Assembly: GCA_003255065.1 (NCBI GenBank)
Contig: QAOA01004450.1
Coordinates: 49,140-113,139, forward strand
Reading direction: 5' to 3'
Source of the DNA: Cercis canadensis
Lineage: Eukaryota > Streptophyta > Magnoliopsida > Fabales > Fabaceae
DNA length: 64,000 nt
In this document: positions 1 through 9,780 of the stretch, in pieces
Position numbering within the stretch: position 1 is the first letter of the stretch
Layout of the letters: every line of letters starts with the position of its first letter
The notes under the pieces: generated by a model
Database searches by the model: none
Told to the model about the DNA's origin: nothing
Seen by the model: the letters and a program-made list of their open reading frames with translations, nothing else
Program-made: the position numbers and the translations under genes

Positions 1-55
1 AACCGAAGTGTGTGAAAAGTCATAACATACTTGAAAATCAAATTCTATGCACTCA

Positions 56-502
56 CTAACTGAAGTACTTTCGTAGATTCACCATGTTCCATGTCCTTGG
101 AATTTCCTTCCCGTCTAAGGTTTGTAGCTTGTATGCCCCTTTTCCTAACACATTGGCAACCCGAGAGGGTCCTTCCCATGTTGGTGCGAGCTTTCCTTCA
201 GACGTCATTTTGTGGCCTATTGCTGCGCGTCGGAGTGCTAGATCACCCTCTTTGAATTCCCTTTCCCTTACCCGAGAGTTGTAATATCTAGCCACTCGCT
301 GGTTTTGTACTGCCATCCGGATTGAAGCTATTTCTCGTTCTTCCTCTAGCAAGTCTAATTCTGCTAGCATATTTGAGTCGTTCTCATCAACTTCAAAATG
401 TTGTCTTCTCCAACTTGGCTCTCCAACTTCTACTGGAATCATTGCTTTTTCGCCGTACGTGAGCTTGTATGGAGATTCTCCCGTGGCAGATTGAGGGGTG
501 GT
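56..502 (-). pseudogene. Integrase C-terminal part of the gypsy element
   Basis: The frame continues after the TGA near 503: TPQSATGESPYKLTYGEKA, then MIPVEVGEPSWRR at 442, and ends KYFS at 56. The motif FKEGDLALRRA followed by KLAPTWEGPSRVANVLGKG is the usual C-terminal integrase tail (GDLVLRR...WEGPY) of plant gypsy elements. The tail binds DNA. No coding sequence is seen below 56. Confidence 0.85.
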
Positions 503-1181
503 TCAGTAAGCCCAAAGAACATGACTTAGTTCATCGATCCAATATCTCTTTGCTTTGTCTAATCTTTTCTTCAGCCCTTGAAGTATCACCCGATTTGCTG
601 CTTCTACTTGACCATTGGCCTGTGGATGCTCTACCAAGGTATAATGAACCTGGATTTGCAAGTTTTCACACATACTTTGGAAGTTCTTATCTGTAAATTG
701 GGTCCCATTATCCGCAGTTATTGAGAATGGTATTCCGAACCTGCAAAAATATATGTTAAGATTGAGGGAATTCATAAAAAAACAAAATTTAAAGCTCATA
801 ACTAAACCTGCAAACAATACTCTGCCACATAAATTTTTCAGCTTGTTTTGCAGTAATTGTTGCCAATGGTTTTGCTTCAATCCATTTAGTGAAATAGTCT
901 ATAGCAACTATTAGATATTTCTTTTGACCTATAGCTGTTAGGAATGGTCCGAGCAAGTCTATTCCCCATCTGGCAAAAGGCCATGTAGCTTCTGACGAAT
1001 GCAATTTTGTTTGGGGAGCTATGTGTTCTGAGGAATATCGTTGGCATTTGTCACACTTCTGTACGAAGTTACTGGAATCTGTGCGTATGGTTGGCCAGTA
1101 GTATCCCGCATGGAGAACTTTTTTGGCAAGTGTCCTTGCTCCTATATGGCTCCCACATATGCCCTCGTGCACTTCTCGCAA
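503..1181 (-). pseudogene. Integrase of the gypsy element, split by an intron-like 67-bp insert
   Basis: The HHCC finger is visible as HEGICGSH followed by CDKCQRY. The catalytic core shows WGIDLLGPF, TADNGTQF and VEAANR, giving the D-D-E residues. Between IVC and RFGIPFS lies a 67-bp segment (741-807) that begins GTTTAG and ends TTTTTGCAG in the minus sense. Removing it restores the frame exactly. A TGA near 503, inside the motif WAY-x-TTP, is the expected arginine CGA changed to TGA. Confidence 0.88.
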
Positions 1182-1199
1182 TACATACTCCGTCTTCTT

Positions 1200-2262
1200 T
1201 ATCTAAGCATTTCAACATGGGTACAGAGAACCCTTTTTTGTACAGTTGTCTTGCCTCTAAATAATATTTGTTCACCATTCTAGCTAGGCTTCTTGCCTCA
1301 CTTTTATTCTCGGGTAATTTTCCAAAGTCGAGGTATCTAATTATGGGTGTCATCCATGATGTTTCAGCTTTGACAATGACCATTACCTCTTCCTCTATGC
1401 TGGGGTGTTTCTTCGTTTCTTGAATTACTGTCTTGTTATTCCCTGTTTTTCCTGTATTGGCTAGCTTAGAGAGTATATCTGCGCTTTTATTGTTCTCTCT
1501 TGGGGTGTATGTCATTTCAAAATAACTAAACTGGGCGATTAAGTCCTTGACTATGTTCAAGTACCTCATCATCATTTCACCCTTAGCATTATAATCTCCT
1601 TTGACTTGACAAGTGACCAATTGAGAGTCACTTAACACTTTTATGCTTTCTGCCCCCATTTCCTTTGCCAACTGCAGCCCTGTTATCAGTGCTTCATATT
1701 CAGCTTGATTGTTAGAGGCTTTGAATTCAAATTTTAAAGCTTGCTCCACTTCAAGACCATGAGGGCTTTCTAGTATGATTCCTGCTCCGCTTCCTTTAAT
1801 GTTGGATGATCCGTCAACATGGGCAACCCAAGTTGTATGTGTTTCCATTACATCATCTTCAGAGGATCGAGTCATTTCTGCTACAAAGTCTGCAAGGGCT
1901 TGAGCTTTCATTGCCCCTCTTGGTTCAAATTGTAATGCATATTCCGATAGTTCTACCAACCATGCCACCATTTGACCGGCTAGATCTGGTTTTTGTAACA
2001 CTTGTCGAAGTGGGGCATCTATTCGTACAATTACTTGGTGATTCTAAAAGTAAGGCCTTAGCCGTTTTGAGGCAGTTAAGAGTGCAAAGGCTAAATTCTC
2101 AATTTTCTGATAGCGAGTTTCCGCTCCTTGCAGAGTTTTACTTGTGTAGTATACTGGCCTTTGAATTCCTTTATCTTCTTTGACTAAGACTGAACTTGTT
2201 GCTTGATTGGTTACAGAAAGATAGATGTATAGAGGTTCTCCCATAACAGGTTTAGACAACAA
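1200..2262 (-). pseudogene. RNase H region of the gypsy element
   Basis: Two stretches make up this part. 2262-2044 (MGEPLYIYLSVTNQATSSVL, VYYTSKTLQGAETRYQKIE) is the RT-linked RNase H and ends at an in-frame TAG near 2041. From 2001 downward a second RNase H-like domain carries HVDGSS, NNQAEYEAL, SDSQL and NNKSADILSKLAN, so the D-E-D-D acidic set appears present. An additional RNase H domain of this kind is a feature of the plant Tat lineage. A frameshift near 1200 separates it from the integrase. Confidence 0.85.
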
Positions 2263-3842
2263 GGGGGAATGGAGAGGTAATGCTTCAATTGATTAAAGGC
2301 ATTTTGACACTCTTCGTCCCAAGTAAAATTTTTAATTTGCTTTAAACGTTTAAAGAAGGGTAAAGATTTATTTGCTGACCTGCTCATGAAACGGGCGAGG
2401 GTTGTGATCCTTCCTGCTAGTCTCTGGACGTCTTTCACAAACTTGGGTTGTGGCATCTCTATTATATCTCGGCATTTTTCGGGGTTAGCCTCAATTCTTC
2501 TGTGGCTGATCATATATCCGAGGAACTTACCTGCCTCTACTCCGAAGGCACATTTGTCCGGGTTAAGTCTCATGTTGTATTTTCTTAACTCCTGAAAGAT
2601 TTCTTTCAAGTCAGTCCAATGATCACCTCCTTCTGCCGTTTTTGCCAACATGTCATCCACATTTCTACCGATCTGTTGTTCGAACACCTTGCTCATCAGT
2701 CTCTGGTAGGTAGCCCTAGCATTTTTCAGGCCAAAAGGCATCACCTTATAGCAGTAATTCCCGTCATCCGTGATAAATGCAGTTTTTTCTTCGTCATCTG
2801 GAGACATTTTGATCTGATTGTAACCGGAGTAAGCATCCATAAAACTCAACATTTTGTATCCTGATGCCCCATCTACTAGTTTCTCTATGTTGGGGAGAGG
2901 GTAAGAATCTCTAGGACACACCTTGTTGAGGTTAGTGAAGTCAACACACATTATCCACTTCCCATTATGCTTCTTCACTAAGACAACGTTTGAAAGCCAA
3001 GTAGTGTATGTCACCTCTCTTATGAATCCTGCCTCCAATAACTTTTTTACTTCCTCTTTTATTGCTTGTTGTCTTTCTGGTCCGAAAGTTCGCTTCTTCT
3101 GTGTCACTGGACGAGCATTCAGATAAATACCAAGTTTATGTGCTACGAAGTTAGGATCTATTCCCGGCATGTCTGCAGCTGACCAGGCAAATAAATCTGA
3201 AAACTCGGTGAGTATCTTGATTAGTTCTTTTCTTGCTTCTTCCGTCAACTGGCCTCCCACCCATATTTTTTTATTTGTTCCTAACCCAATTTCTACTTCC
3301 ACTAAGGTCCTCTCCAATTCTGGTCTTGTTTCTTTTAAATCTTCTCTCACATCTAACTCAGTATATATAACATTGTGGGGTGTGCCTGCTTTTGATGTAC
3401 TTGCCACATGTTCTTCAATTCTCAAACTAACACTATAACATTTTCTTGCTGCTTCTTGTTGTGCTCGAACCACACCCACTCGACCTTCTTTGGTGGGGAA
3501 CTTCATCGTAAGGTGTGGTGTAGACACTATTGCTCTTGCTTCATTGAGTGCAGGTCTCCCGAGGAGTGCTGTATGTGTTGACTCACAGTCTACTATCAAA
3601 AATTGAACAGATATGGAGACTGTGTCTGGAGATTGGCCTAAAGTTACCCACAACTTAACATATCCCTTTACATGCACCCTCTTACCAAAGAATCCGACTA
3701 AAGTTCCTAGAAAGGATTGAATTTCCGAATCCGGAATTCCAAGGCCTTTGAATGTTTCATAGTACAGTATGTCGGTTGAACTCCCTTGATCGACCAGTAT
3801 CTTGTGGACTTCACAGTTAAAGATCATTGCCATGATTACCAT
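2211..3842 (-). pseudogene. Protease and reverse transcriptase of the gypsy element
   Basis: The 543-residue frame starts MVIMAMIFNCEVHKILVDQGSS. The aspartic-protease motif DQGSS is about 20 residues in. RT follows: FIREVTYTTWLSNVVLVKK, then MCVDFTNLNKVCPRDSYPLP, FMDAYSGYNQIKM and MPFGLKNARATYQRLM. At the catalytic centre the text reads QIGRNVDDMLAK; relatives carry four more residues there, including the tyrosine of Y-x-D-D. This looks like a 12-base in-frame deletion that removes part of the active site. The frame breaks near 2255, where the RT/RNase H linker continues in another frame. The copy cannot make working RT. Confidence 0.9.
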
Positions 3843-3860
3843 AGGGTCATCATGGTTTCA

Positions 3861-5519
3861 TTGAATACCCTGATAGTCTTCTTCGCCAAAGCTAATAATG
3901 GGTTCTCTTATTGGGCCTGCCACGTTCATTACCGCCCTTCTGTACCTTTTTCTAGATGAAGAGGTAGGTCCTCCTCCAGCAAATCCTCCTGCTATTGTGG
4001 TTATAACACTTGCTACCAGGTGTGGTTCTTCTCTTTGTTGCCTTTGAGGTAGGGGGTGTGTTCGATCATGTTGAACTTGTTGTGGTGATCGTCTTCTTAT
4101 CGGGGAGCGGCTCCTTTCTCTTCCCCTAGTTTGATTTCCTTGATTCCTTCGTTCATACTGTTTCTTCGGACCTCCAGCCATAAATCTAGCTAGCTTGCCT
4201 ATTCTTATTAACTGCTCAATCTCATCCTTTAAATCAACACAATTATTAGTGGGGTGACCAAATTCTCTATGATACGCACAATACTTGCTATTAGTTGAAC
4301 TTGGATGTTGAAATTTTTGTAGAGGCTTGGGTGGGTTGAGCAGGTCTGTCTGATAGATTGCACTTAAAATTTTTCCCCTACTTTGATTTAGGGGAGTATA
4401 ATTTCGGTATTTTCCTGGTGGTGGGCCTCACTGGTCCCCTCCTTTTCTTCTTTCATCTTTTCTTCCATATGGCCCTCCTTGGTCTTTTCGAGAATCTTGC
4501 TGTGGGGTTTCATTTTTTCTTTTAGCAGCAGTTATCTCTTCCATCCTGATGTACTTGTCTGCTCTAGTTAGTAAGTCATCCAAATTAAGAGGTGGTTTCT
4601 TAGCCAGAGAAGCAGTAAATTCACTGGTTCAGAGGTCGGCTATTATAGCGTGGATAGCAACATCGCCACTTAAATTTTTTATCTGGATCGACTCCTTGGT
4701 AAATCTGGTCAAGTAGTCTTTGAGTGGTTCATTAGTCCCTTGCTTAAGATTTATAAGGGATCTAGAGGTTTTGAGATGGGAACGACTGCTTGAGAAATGG
4801 GCCAAGAATTGGGAGGAAAGATCACGAAAATTGTTTATAAGTCCTGGCTTGAGGGAAGAGAACCATAAAAGTGCTGCCTTTTTTAATGTGCCAGGAAACG
4901 CTCTGCACATAATTGGGTCTGGGGCGTCCATGAGTAACATAGCCGATCGGAACAAAGTCAAATGCTCTTGGGGATCCGTGGTGCCATCATATGCCTCAAG
5001 CTGCGTTGGTGGACGTAAATTCTTGGGTACTAGAGTTCTCATTATGTGTATGGCAAATGGGTGTGATCCATCCCCTAAGACGTAAGGAATAGTAGATTGA
5101 TGATTTGGTGGGTATCCGTGGGTGTAGCTTGCGCCAGGCTGGGGTGGGTGAGGTATGTCGTTAAAAGGATCATACTATGTGTAGCTAGCTTGAAGTGTAT
5201 AGAGAGATGGATGTGGGTAGATTGGTGGGCGAGGGAACCAATGTGAGTAAGGTTGAGACAGTCTCTGGTAAAAGTGGTTTATTGGGTGATGAAAAAGAAA
5301 TGGGGTAGAGGCTGTTTCTGTCTCGGTGGATTGGGTAGGCACCCTTCTTCGGTGCTGCCGCTCATGCTGCAAAGCTGCTTCAAGGTGGATAATACGTTCT
5401 CGTAGCTGTTGAGGAGTAGTATCTTCTTAGTTGTTATTGCTCTCTTGTGGGGTGGGACTACGTTGTAGCCGACCACCTGGTGGGAGAGGCACATAGGTGT
5501 TGTTTCGGGTATTTACCAT
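3861..5519 (-). pseudogene. gag of the gypsy element, with in-frame stops
   Basis: The frame opens with MVNTRNN at 5519, shortly after the primer-binding site, and stays in a single frame to the protease. The capsid-like part is at 5042-4629 (AYDGTTDPQEHLTLFRSAM, then WFSSLKPG). The nucleocapsid-like motif YCAYHREFGHPTNNC lies near 4270. In-frame stops fall near 5427 (TAA), 5175 (TAG), 4629 (TGA), 4428 (TGA) and 3858 (TGA). The TGA stops fit CGA-to-TGA change. The frame is otherwise preserved, so decay has been mostly by substitution. It encodes the structural protein of the virus-like particle and cannot be made whole from this copy. Confidence 0.85.
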
Positions 5520-5550
5520 GATGAAAAAAAAATGTGGGATGTAAATCAAT

Positions 5551-5567
5551 TCCCACAGACGGCGCCA
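5551..5567 (-). promoter_or_regulatory. Primer-binding site of the gypsy element
   Basis: Minus-strand TGGCGCCGTCTGTGGGA lies 2 bp inside the LTR end. The first nine bases match the 3' end of plant tRNA-Asp; the rest diverges. This form is common in plant Tat-like elements. Confidence 0.75.
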
Positions 5568-5569
5568 AT

Positions 5570-6145
5570 TGTTGATGCCAGAAATGTCCGGACCGGATGT
5601 ACCTGCAATAAGCCAAGCTCGGCAGTGGGCCGAGGAAGGCTCTCAGATGCTTAAGTCAGAATAGGTATGTGATAAGAGAGATAATCTAGTTTAGGTACAA
5701 TTCTGATCAGTTACCTGGTAGACTGCACTTTGGGCGTATTTATAGTAGTTGCAGAGCTAAACTAGTGGCGCCTTGTCATGCTGAAGGTGCGGCACACTGT
5801 CGACTAGCTAGTGGGCTTAGAGTCCGACTAGCTTTGGGCTGGTCTTCATCATATTGTTACACTTTTATTTATTGNGCAATAAGCCAAGCTTGGCAGTGGG
5901 CCGAGGAAGGCTCTCAGATGCTTAAGTCAGAATAGGTATGTGATAAGAGAGATAATCCAGTTTAGGTACAATTCTGATCAGTTACCTGGTAGACTGCACT
6001 TTGGGCGTATTTATAGTAGTTGCAGAGCTAAACTAGTGGCGCCTTGTCATGCTGAAGGTGCGGCACACTGTCGACTAGCTAGTGGGCTTAGAGTCCGACT
6101 AGCTTTGGGCTGGTCTTCATCATATTGTTACACTTTTATTTATTG
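5570..6145 (-). repeat. 5' LTR of the gypsy element, duplicated across an N
   Basis: The LTR ends (minus sense) with CATCAACA at 5570, just outside the primer-binding site. Positions 5605-5874 and 5876-6145 are 270-bp near-identical copies (two differences seen) separated by a single N at 5875. The real LTR is therefore probably about 300 bp and is shown nearly twice, because two overlapping contig ends were joined without merging. The outer LTR boundary is uncertain; TGTAACAATATG on the minus strand is one plausible start. Confidence 0.7.
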
Positions 6146-7740
6146 TGATGTTCATAAAGATACAATAAAAGTTTGAATTCAAAGCGTACTCCAGCTAACC
6201 CAACAAATTCTCCTCTTATTTTCTTTTGTCCTTCCCAAATTGTGTCATATGAGACTTGTGAGATTGAGGCACAAACCATCGAGAAGCTTGAAGCAAGACA
6301 TCATATTTATATAAAAGTATCATTCTTTGTAATAATTTCAAAAATTAAACTCTAACCATAAATAAAAATTTGAGTAAATTATCAATGTGGTTCCTGAAAG
6401 ATACCTAATTTATTAATTCCCTCCCTAAACTTTAAATTTTATCAATTTCGTCCCTCAAATATAAAAAAAATGGTTCAATATTATAGAGACAATATTTGTC
6501 CCAAAAAGTTGCTCAATTTATCAATTATGTCCCTACAAATACAAAGGTCCTACATCATATCAATTTTGATATTTAAGGGACTAAATTGATAAAATTTAAA
6601 GTTTAGAGATAGAATTTAAAGTAAAATGCACAATGTGGAGCGAATAAGTATTTCTATTTGACCAATCATGTGAATATAAGTGGCGTGCTGTGTGATTTTC
6701 TTTCATTGAAAAATATTTAAAATTTGAAGCATGTATGTGTTTGAATTAAAAACCCCAAAAATATATTTAAAATTTATGGTATTAAATAACTTCCATATTT
6801 AGAGTTTCTAATTTTTATTGTTTCTAAATTAATAAAAAAAATCAAATCATGAAGGAAGAAGAAATATAATAAAATAGAAAAATCAATTTAAAATCAATGT
6901 ATTGATTACCTTGCTTAATTAGGGTACTAAAGGTCAAAATGTGTGTGGACTAAAATACAACTAATACATGTTTTTCTTTTGTCACATATATTAATGATCT
7001 TAAATTTGGCCCAATAAATTCTGAATTTTAATCCCAAAATTCCACCTTATAATTTTAACTACAATAATATATGAATTTGAATTTGATATTTAGAGTTTCT
7101 ANCCCAAAATTCCCACCTTATAATTTTAACTACAATAATATATGAATTTGAATTTGATATTTAGAGTTTCTAAGTGGTGCCATAAGTTTAACATAAATAG
7201 GACTACTTAAGGTTTTCTGCCCACTCCCTCTCTTTTGTGCTGCCTTAGCCATATCCAAGCACATTTGAAGACATGAGAGGGGTTTTGGTGGTTAAGGTCA
7301 AGGGTTTGAACCTCTTGCCATCATGTAACCATAAAAAGATGTTTTAAAAAAAAGTCAACATTTTTGTAAGATTGGTTGTTTAATATTTCACCGTTAATCA
7401 TAACAATGGTATTCTAATAAATAATTATGCTATCTTCCAAATTAATAATCTCTCCAGTTATGCCTATTTTAATAAATTTAAATAGAAGACAATTTTGTAT
7501 TTTTTTTTTCAAGCTACATAATAGAATGGAGGTAATTCAATCCTCTAACTTCTTGTAAACTACTAAAACCTCTCATCACTAAAGCACACTTAATGACTTT
7601 AATTTTGTGATTTTGAACTCTATTAAATTATGCACTAACGTATGTTTGAGTATCATCTTTTAATATTTCTTTAGGTGAATTTTAAAAAATAAAATTGTCT
7701 TTACCAATAGTCAAGTTTTTGGTAACAATTCTCAAGGTCA
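6146..7740. other. AT-rich spacer with a degenerate MITE-like inverted repeat
   Basis: No gene is seen. About 6363-6640 resembles a degenerate foldback: 'GGT/CCCT' remnants typical of palindromic plant MITEs occur on the left and, reversed, on the right (around TTTAAAGTTTAGAG). An N at 7102 is flanked by two copies of the same ~69 bp (7033-7101 and 7103-7171), again an unmerged contig overlap. Confidence 0.5.
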
Positions 7741-8360
7741 CAAAAAAATGGAAATGCTGGAAACAACCACAATCGTTGTCGTGGAAACATTGGTGGTAAG
7801 AATAAGTTTCAAACTGATCGCCCTCCCCCTTTCTCACAACTGTAATTTGAAGTGTCATGTGCCTATGTAATGTCCTCAGTTGATTCATCGCCCCCTTCCA
7901 CCCAGTTTCAACGATGCATCTTCTGCCAGTGCACTAACCACAAGTTGGGTGTTTGATTCGGGCCCTTCTTATCATGAGGACCTAATGCCCTTGCCAACAT
8001 GTGACACCACATAACCATCTCTCACTTCATTCTATTATTTTTATTTTTATTTTTTTTAGTATGTTAAAGTTTATGGTGATGGGAGACTACTCATTCCAAT
8101 GCCAAGGTATGTCACAAGCCTTAGCAATAACTTACAAAGTGATACTTATAGATCAATTACCAAGAAGAACTCCTAATAGTAAGAATCAAACATAGACCTT
8201 ACAAGCAAAATACTTCATTTAATCCTTACTAGTTCAATCAACCTCGATTGGCCTCTCACTTCATTTTGAGTGTAAAGTCGCTTGACGAAGTTTTAATCGG
8301 CAATGGCACACGTCTACCTATTACACAAGTAGATACCCAACTCTTCACTGAAACAAAATA
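7740..8360 (+). pseudogene. Remnant of a copia gag-protease region
   Basis: Fragments are readable in shifting frames: NNHNRCRGNIGGKNKF near 7760 (basic gag linker), SWVFDSGPSYHEDL near 7945 (copia protease, usually W-x-x-DSGA-x-x-H), and VLIGNGTRLPI near 8300, which is the glycine/asparagine-rich motif that follows the protease in plant copia. Stops and frame changes interrupt all of it. It is an older element, unrelated in state to the well-preserved copia copy that starts at 9435. Confidence 0.6.
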
Positions 8361-9429
8361 ATTTATTTAAATTCTTCTATATATGGAGATTATTTCTTCT
8401 AGTATATTTTATTTTCACTGGCCTATATTAACTTATGCTTAATGTTAAGAGACTAATTCTATGTTAACTTTTTTTGGCCAAAAATCTTTTGAACATATAT
8501 AAACATGACCACTAGACCAAATAGCTTGTAGTTGAATAATACTGAGATCATTATTGGGACTTATGGGTACTATATTCAAATTCAGAGTCATAACCAATAC
8601 TACAAAAAAAAAATATATGACCACTAGCATGTCTAGTTGTCGGAAACTCTGAATTGACAATATTTTCCGTTAGTCTATATATGTTGCTAAATGCCTATCA
8701 TTTGGCCGTTGGATACTATGAAATTTAAGCTATTTTATTAATGAAAATGTAATCCCTTTATCAACAGAACTATTATTGGAATAAATTGAGAATGTGAATA
8801 GACAAGTGTATTGTAAATAATAATAAATTTGACTTAAAATAAGAGACCATTTAATTACTGGCATTTTAGAGAAGCATAATTAAAACTAGTAAGAAAAGAG
8901 TGGGAATAGTCAAATGAGAGTGCCAATAGCCACACCTTGATTTTAATTAGAGCCTTAGAGGCAGCATATATTTATTGATTTTTTTTTTTTTTAAAAATAG
9001 CTCTTAATTAGAATGTGTTACAAACTTGCGCGCTGTTCTCTTTCTGTTTGATTTTCAACCACTCATTGGGTATTGCGAATCGTCAATATTCCAAAAGGAT
9101 AATAGAAGTATGAGAGGCTAATATTACGAGAACAACTTTTGAAATGTATTTTCTTATTTTTCAGATTTCAGTGCTATTATAATGAAGAAAAAAAAAATCT
9201 TATCTGTTATTATTGTACTGCAGAAAATACTGAAAAGTTAAGCTATTAGGTGCAGTGTAGTGAGAGGTTTAGGTACGTAAATGTCATCATGTAACAAAAA
9301 ATCAAAAGATACTGAGAAGTTTTCTTGCTATTTAGTGAAAATAAATCGCAAGTAAAATGACTTTCTACTCATGGCAAGAACCATTTTCCGTTGTTTGATA
9401 TCTCCATCCCCCAAAACAAAATATTAATT
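8361..9429. other. AT-rich intergenic sequence; right part paralogous to 16997-17515
   Basis: No gene is seen. From about 9280 the sequence matches 16997-17039 and 17332-17460, which are interrupted there by a TRIM element. The left part (8361-9270) holds only short AT-rich ORFs without recognisable similarity. Confidence 0.6.
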
Positions 9430-9434
9430 GTTCT

Positions 9435-9679
9435 TATTACGCAATATCTAACTTAAATTAGTTAATAGTTAACTTCAGTTAGTGAGCATACCAGCTTTAG
9501 TTAAGTAAACTCAGTTAGTTAGAGTGACAGTTATTATATTCTCAGATTAGTTAGATTTCCATACTGACAATCTCTATATATAAACGCTTGTATACATCTG
9601 TGAGATTAATGAGAAAGTTTATTCTCTTCAATTCATTTCTTCTGCACTTGGATCATCATTTATGTTCCTAAGTTCAATA
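9435..9679 (+). repeat. 5' LTR of the copia element
   Basis: 245 bp, starting TATTACGCAATATC and ending CCTAAGTTCAATA. It contains TATATATAAA near 9573, a plausible TATA box of the element promoter. It pairs with 14062-14306. Confidence 0.95.
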
Positions 9680-9691
9680 TGGTATCAGAGC
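9680..9691 (+). promoter_or_regulatory. Primer-binding site of the copia element
   Basis: TGGTATCAGAGC directly follows the 5' LTR. This is the standard plant copia site, complementary to the 3' end of initiator methionine tRNA. Confidence 0.95.
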
Positions 9692-9780
9692 AATCTTGCT
9701 CTTCCGTTCTTGTGCTTTGAAGTGCGATAGTATCTTGTCTTCACTCTGACTCTGTTTCATTTTTTTTTCTTGAACCTCTA

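Larger units (their letters stand above)
1..6145 (-). mobile_element. Ty3/gypsy LTR retrotransposon, Tat-like, 3'-truncated by the window
   Basis: Read on the minus strand, the element runs 5' LTR (near 5570-6145), primer-binding site, gag, protease, reverse transcriptase, RNase H, integrase, and then a short 3' tail that leaves the window at position 1. Domain order and sequence style (gag zinc knuckle of the YCAYHREFGH type, a second RNase H-like stretch with HVDGSS, integrase with an HHCC finger) are those of plant Ty3/gypsy elements of the Tat/Retand type. gag through RT is one reading frame apart from in-frame stops. RT/RNase H and RNase H/integrase are separated by frameshifts. The 3' LTR is not present, so age cannot be read from LTR divergence. 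The copy is non-functional. Confidence 0.93.

Noticed and set aside
84-3438. Plus-strand ORFs in the first 3.5 kb
   Set aside because: Antisense to clear gypsy protease, RT and integrase domains; no similarity in their own right.
9680-9691. tRNA gene at the copia primer site
   Set aside because: Only the 12-base complement of a tRNA 3' end is present; no tRNA body. No tRNA or rRNA gene was recognised anywhere in the window.
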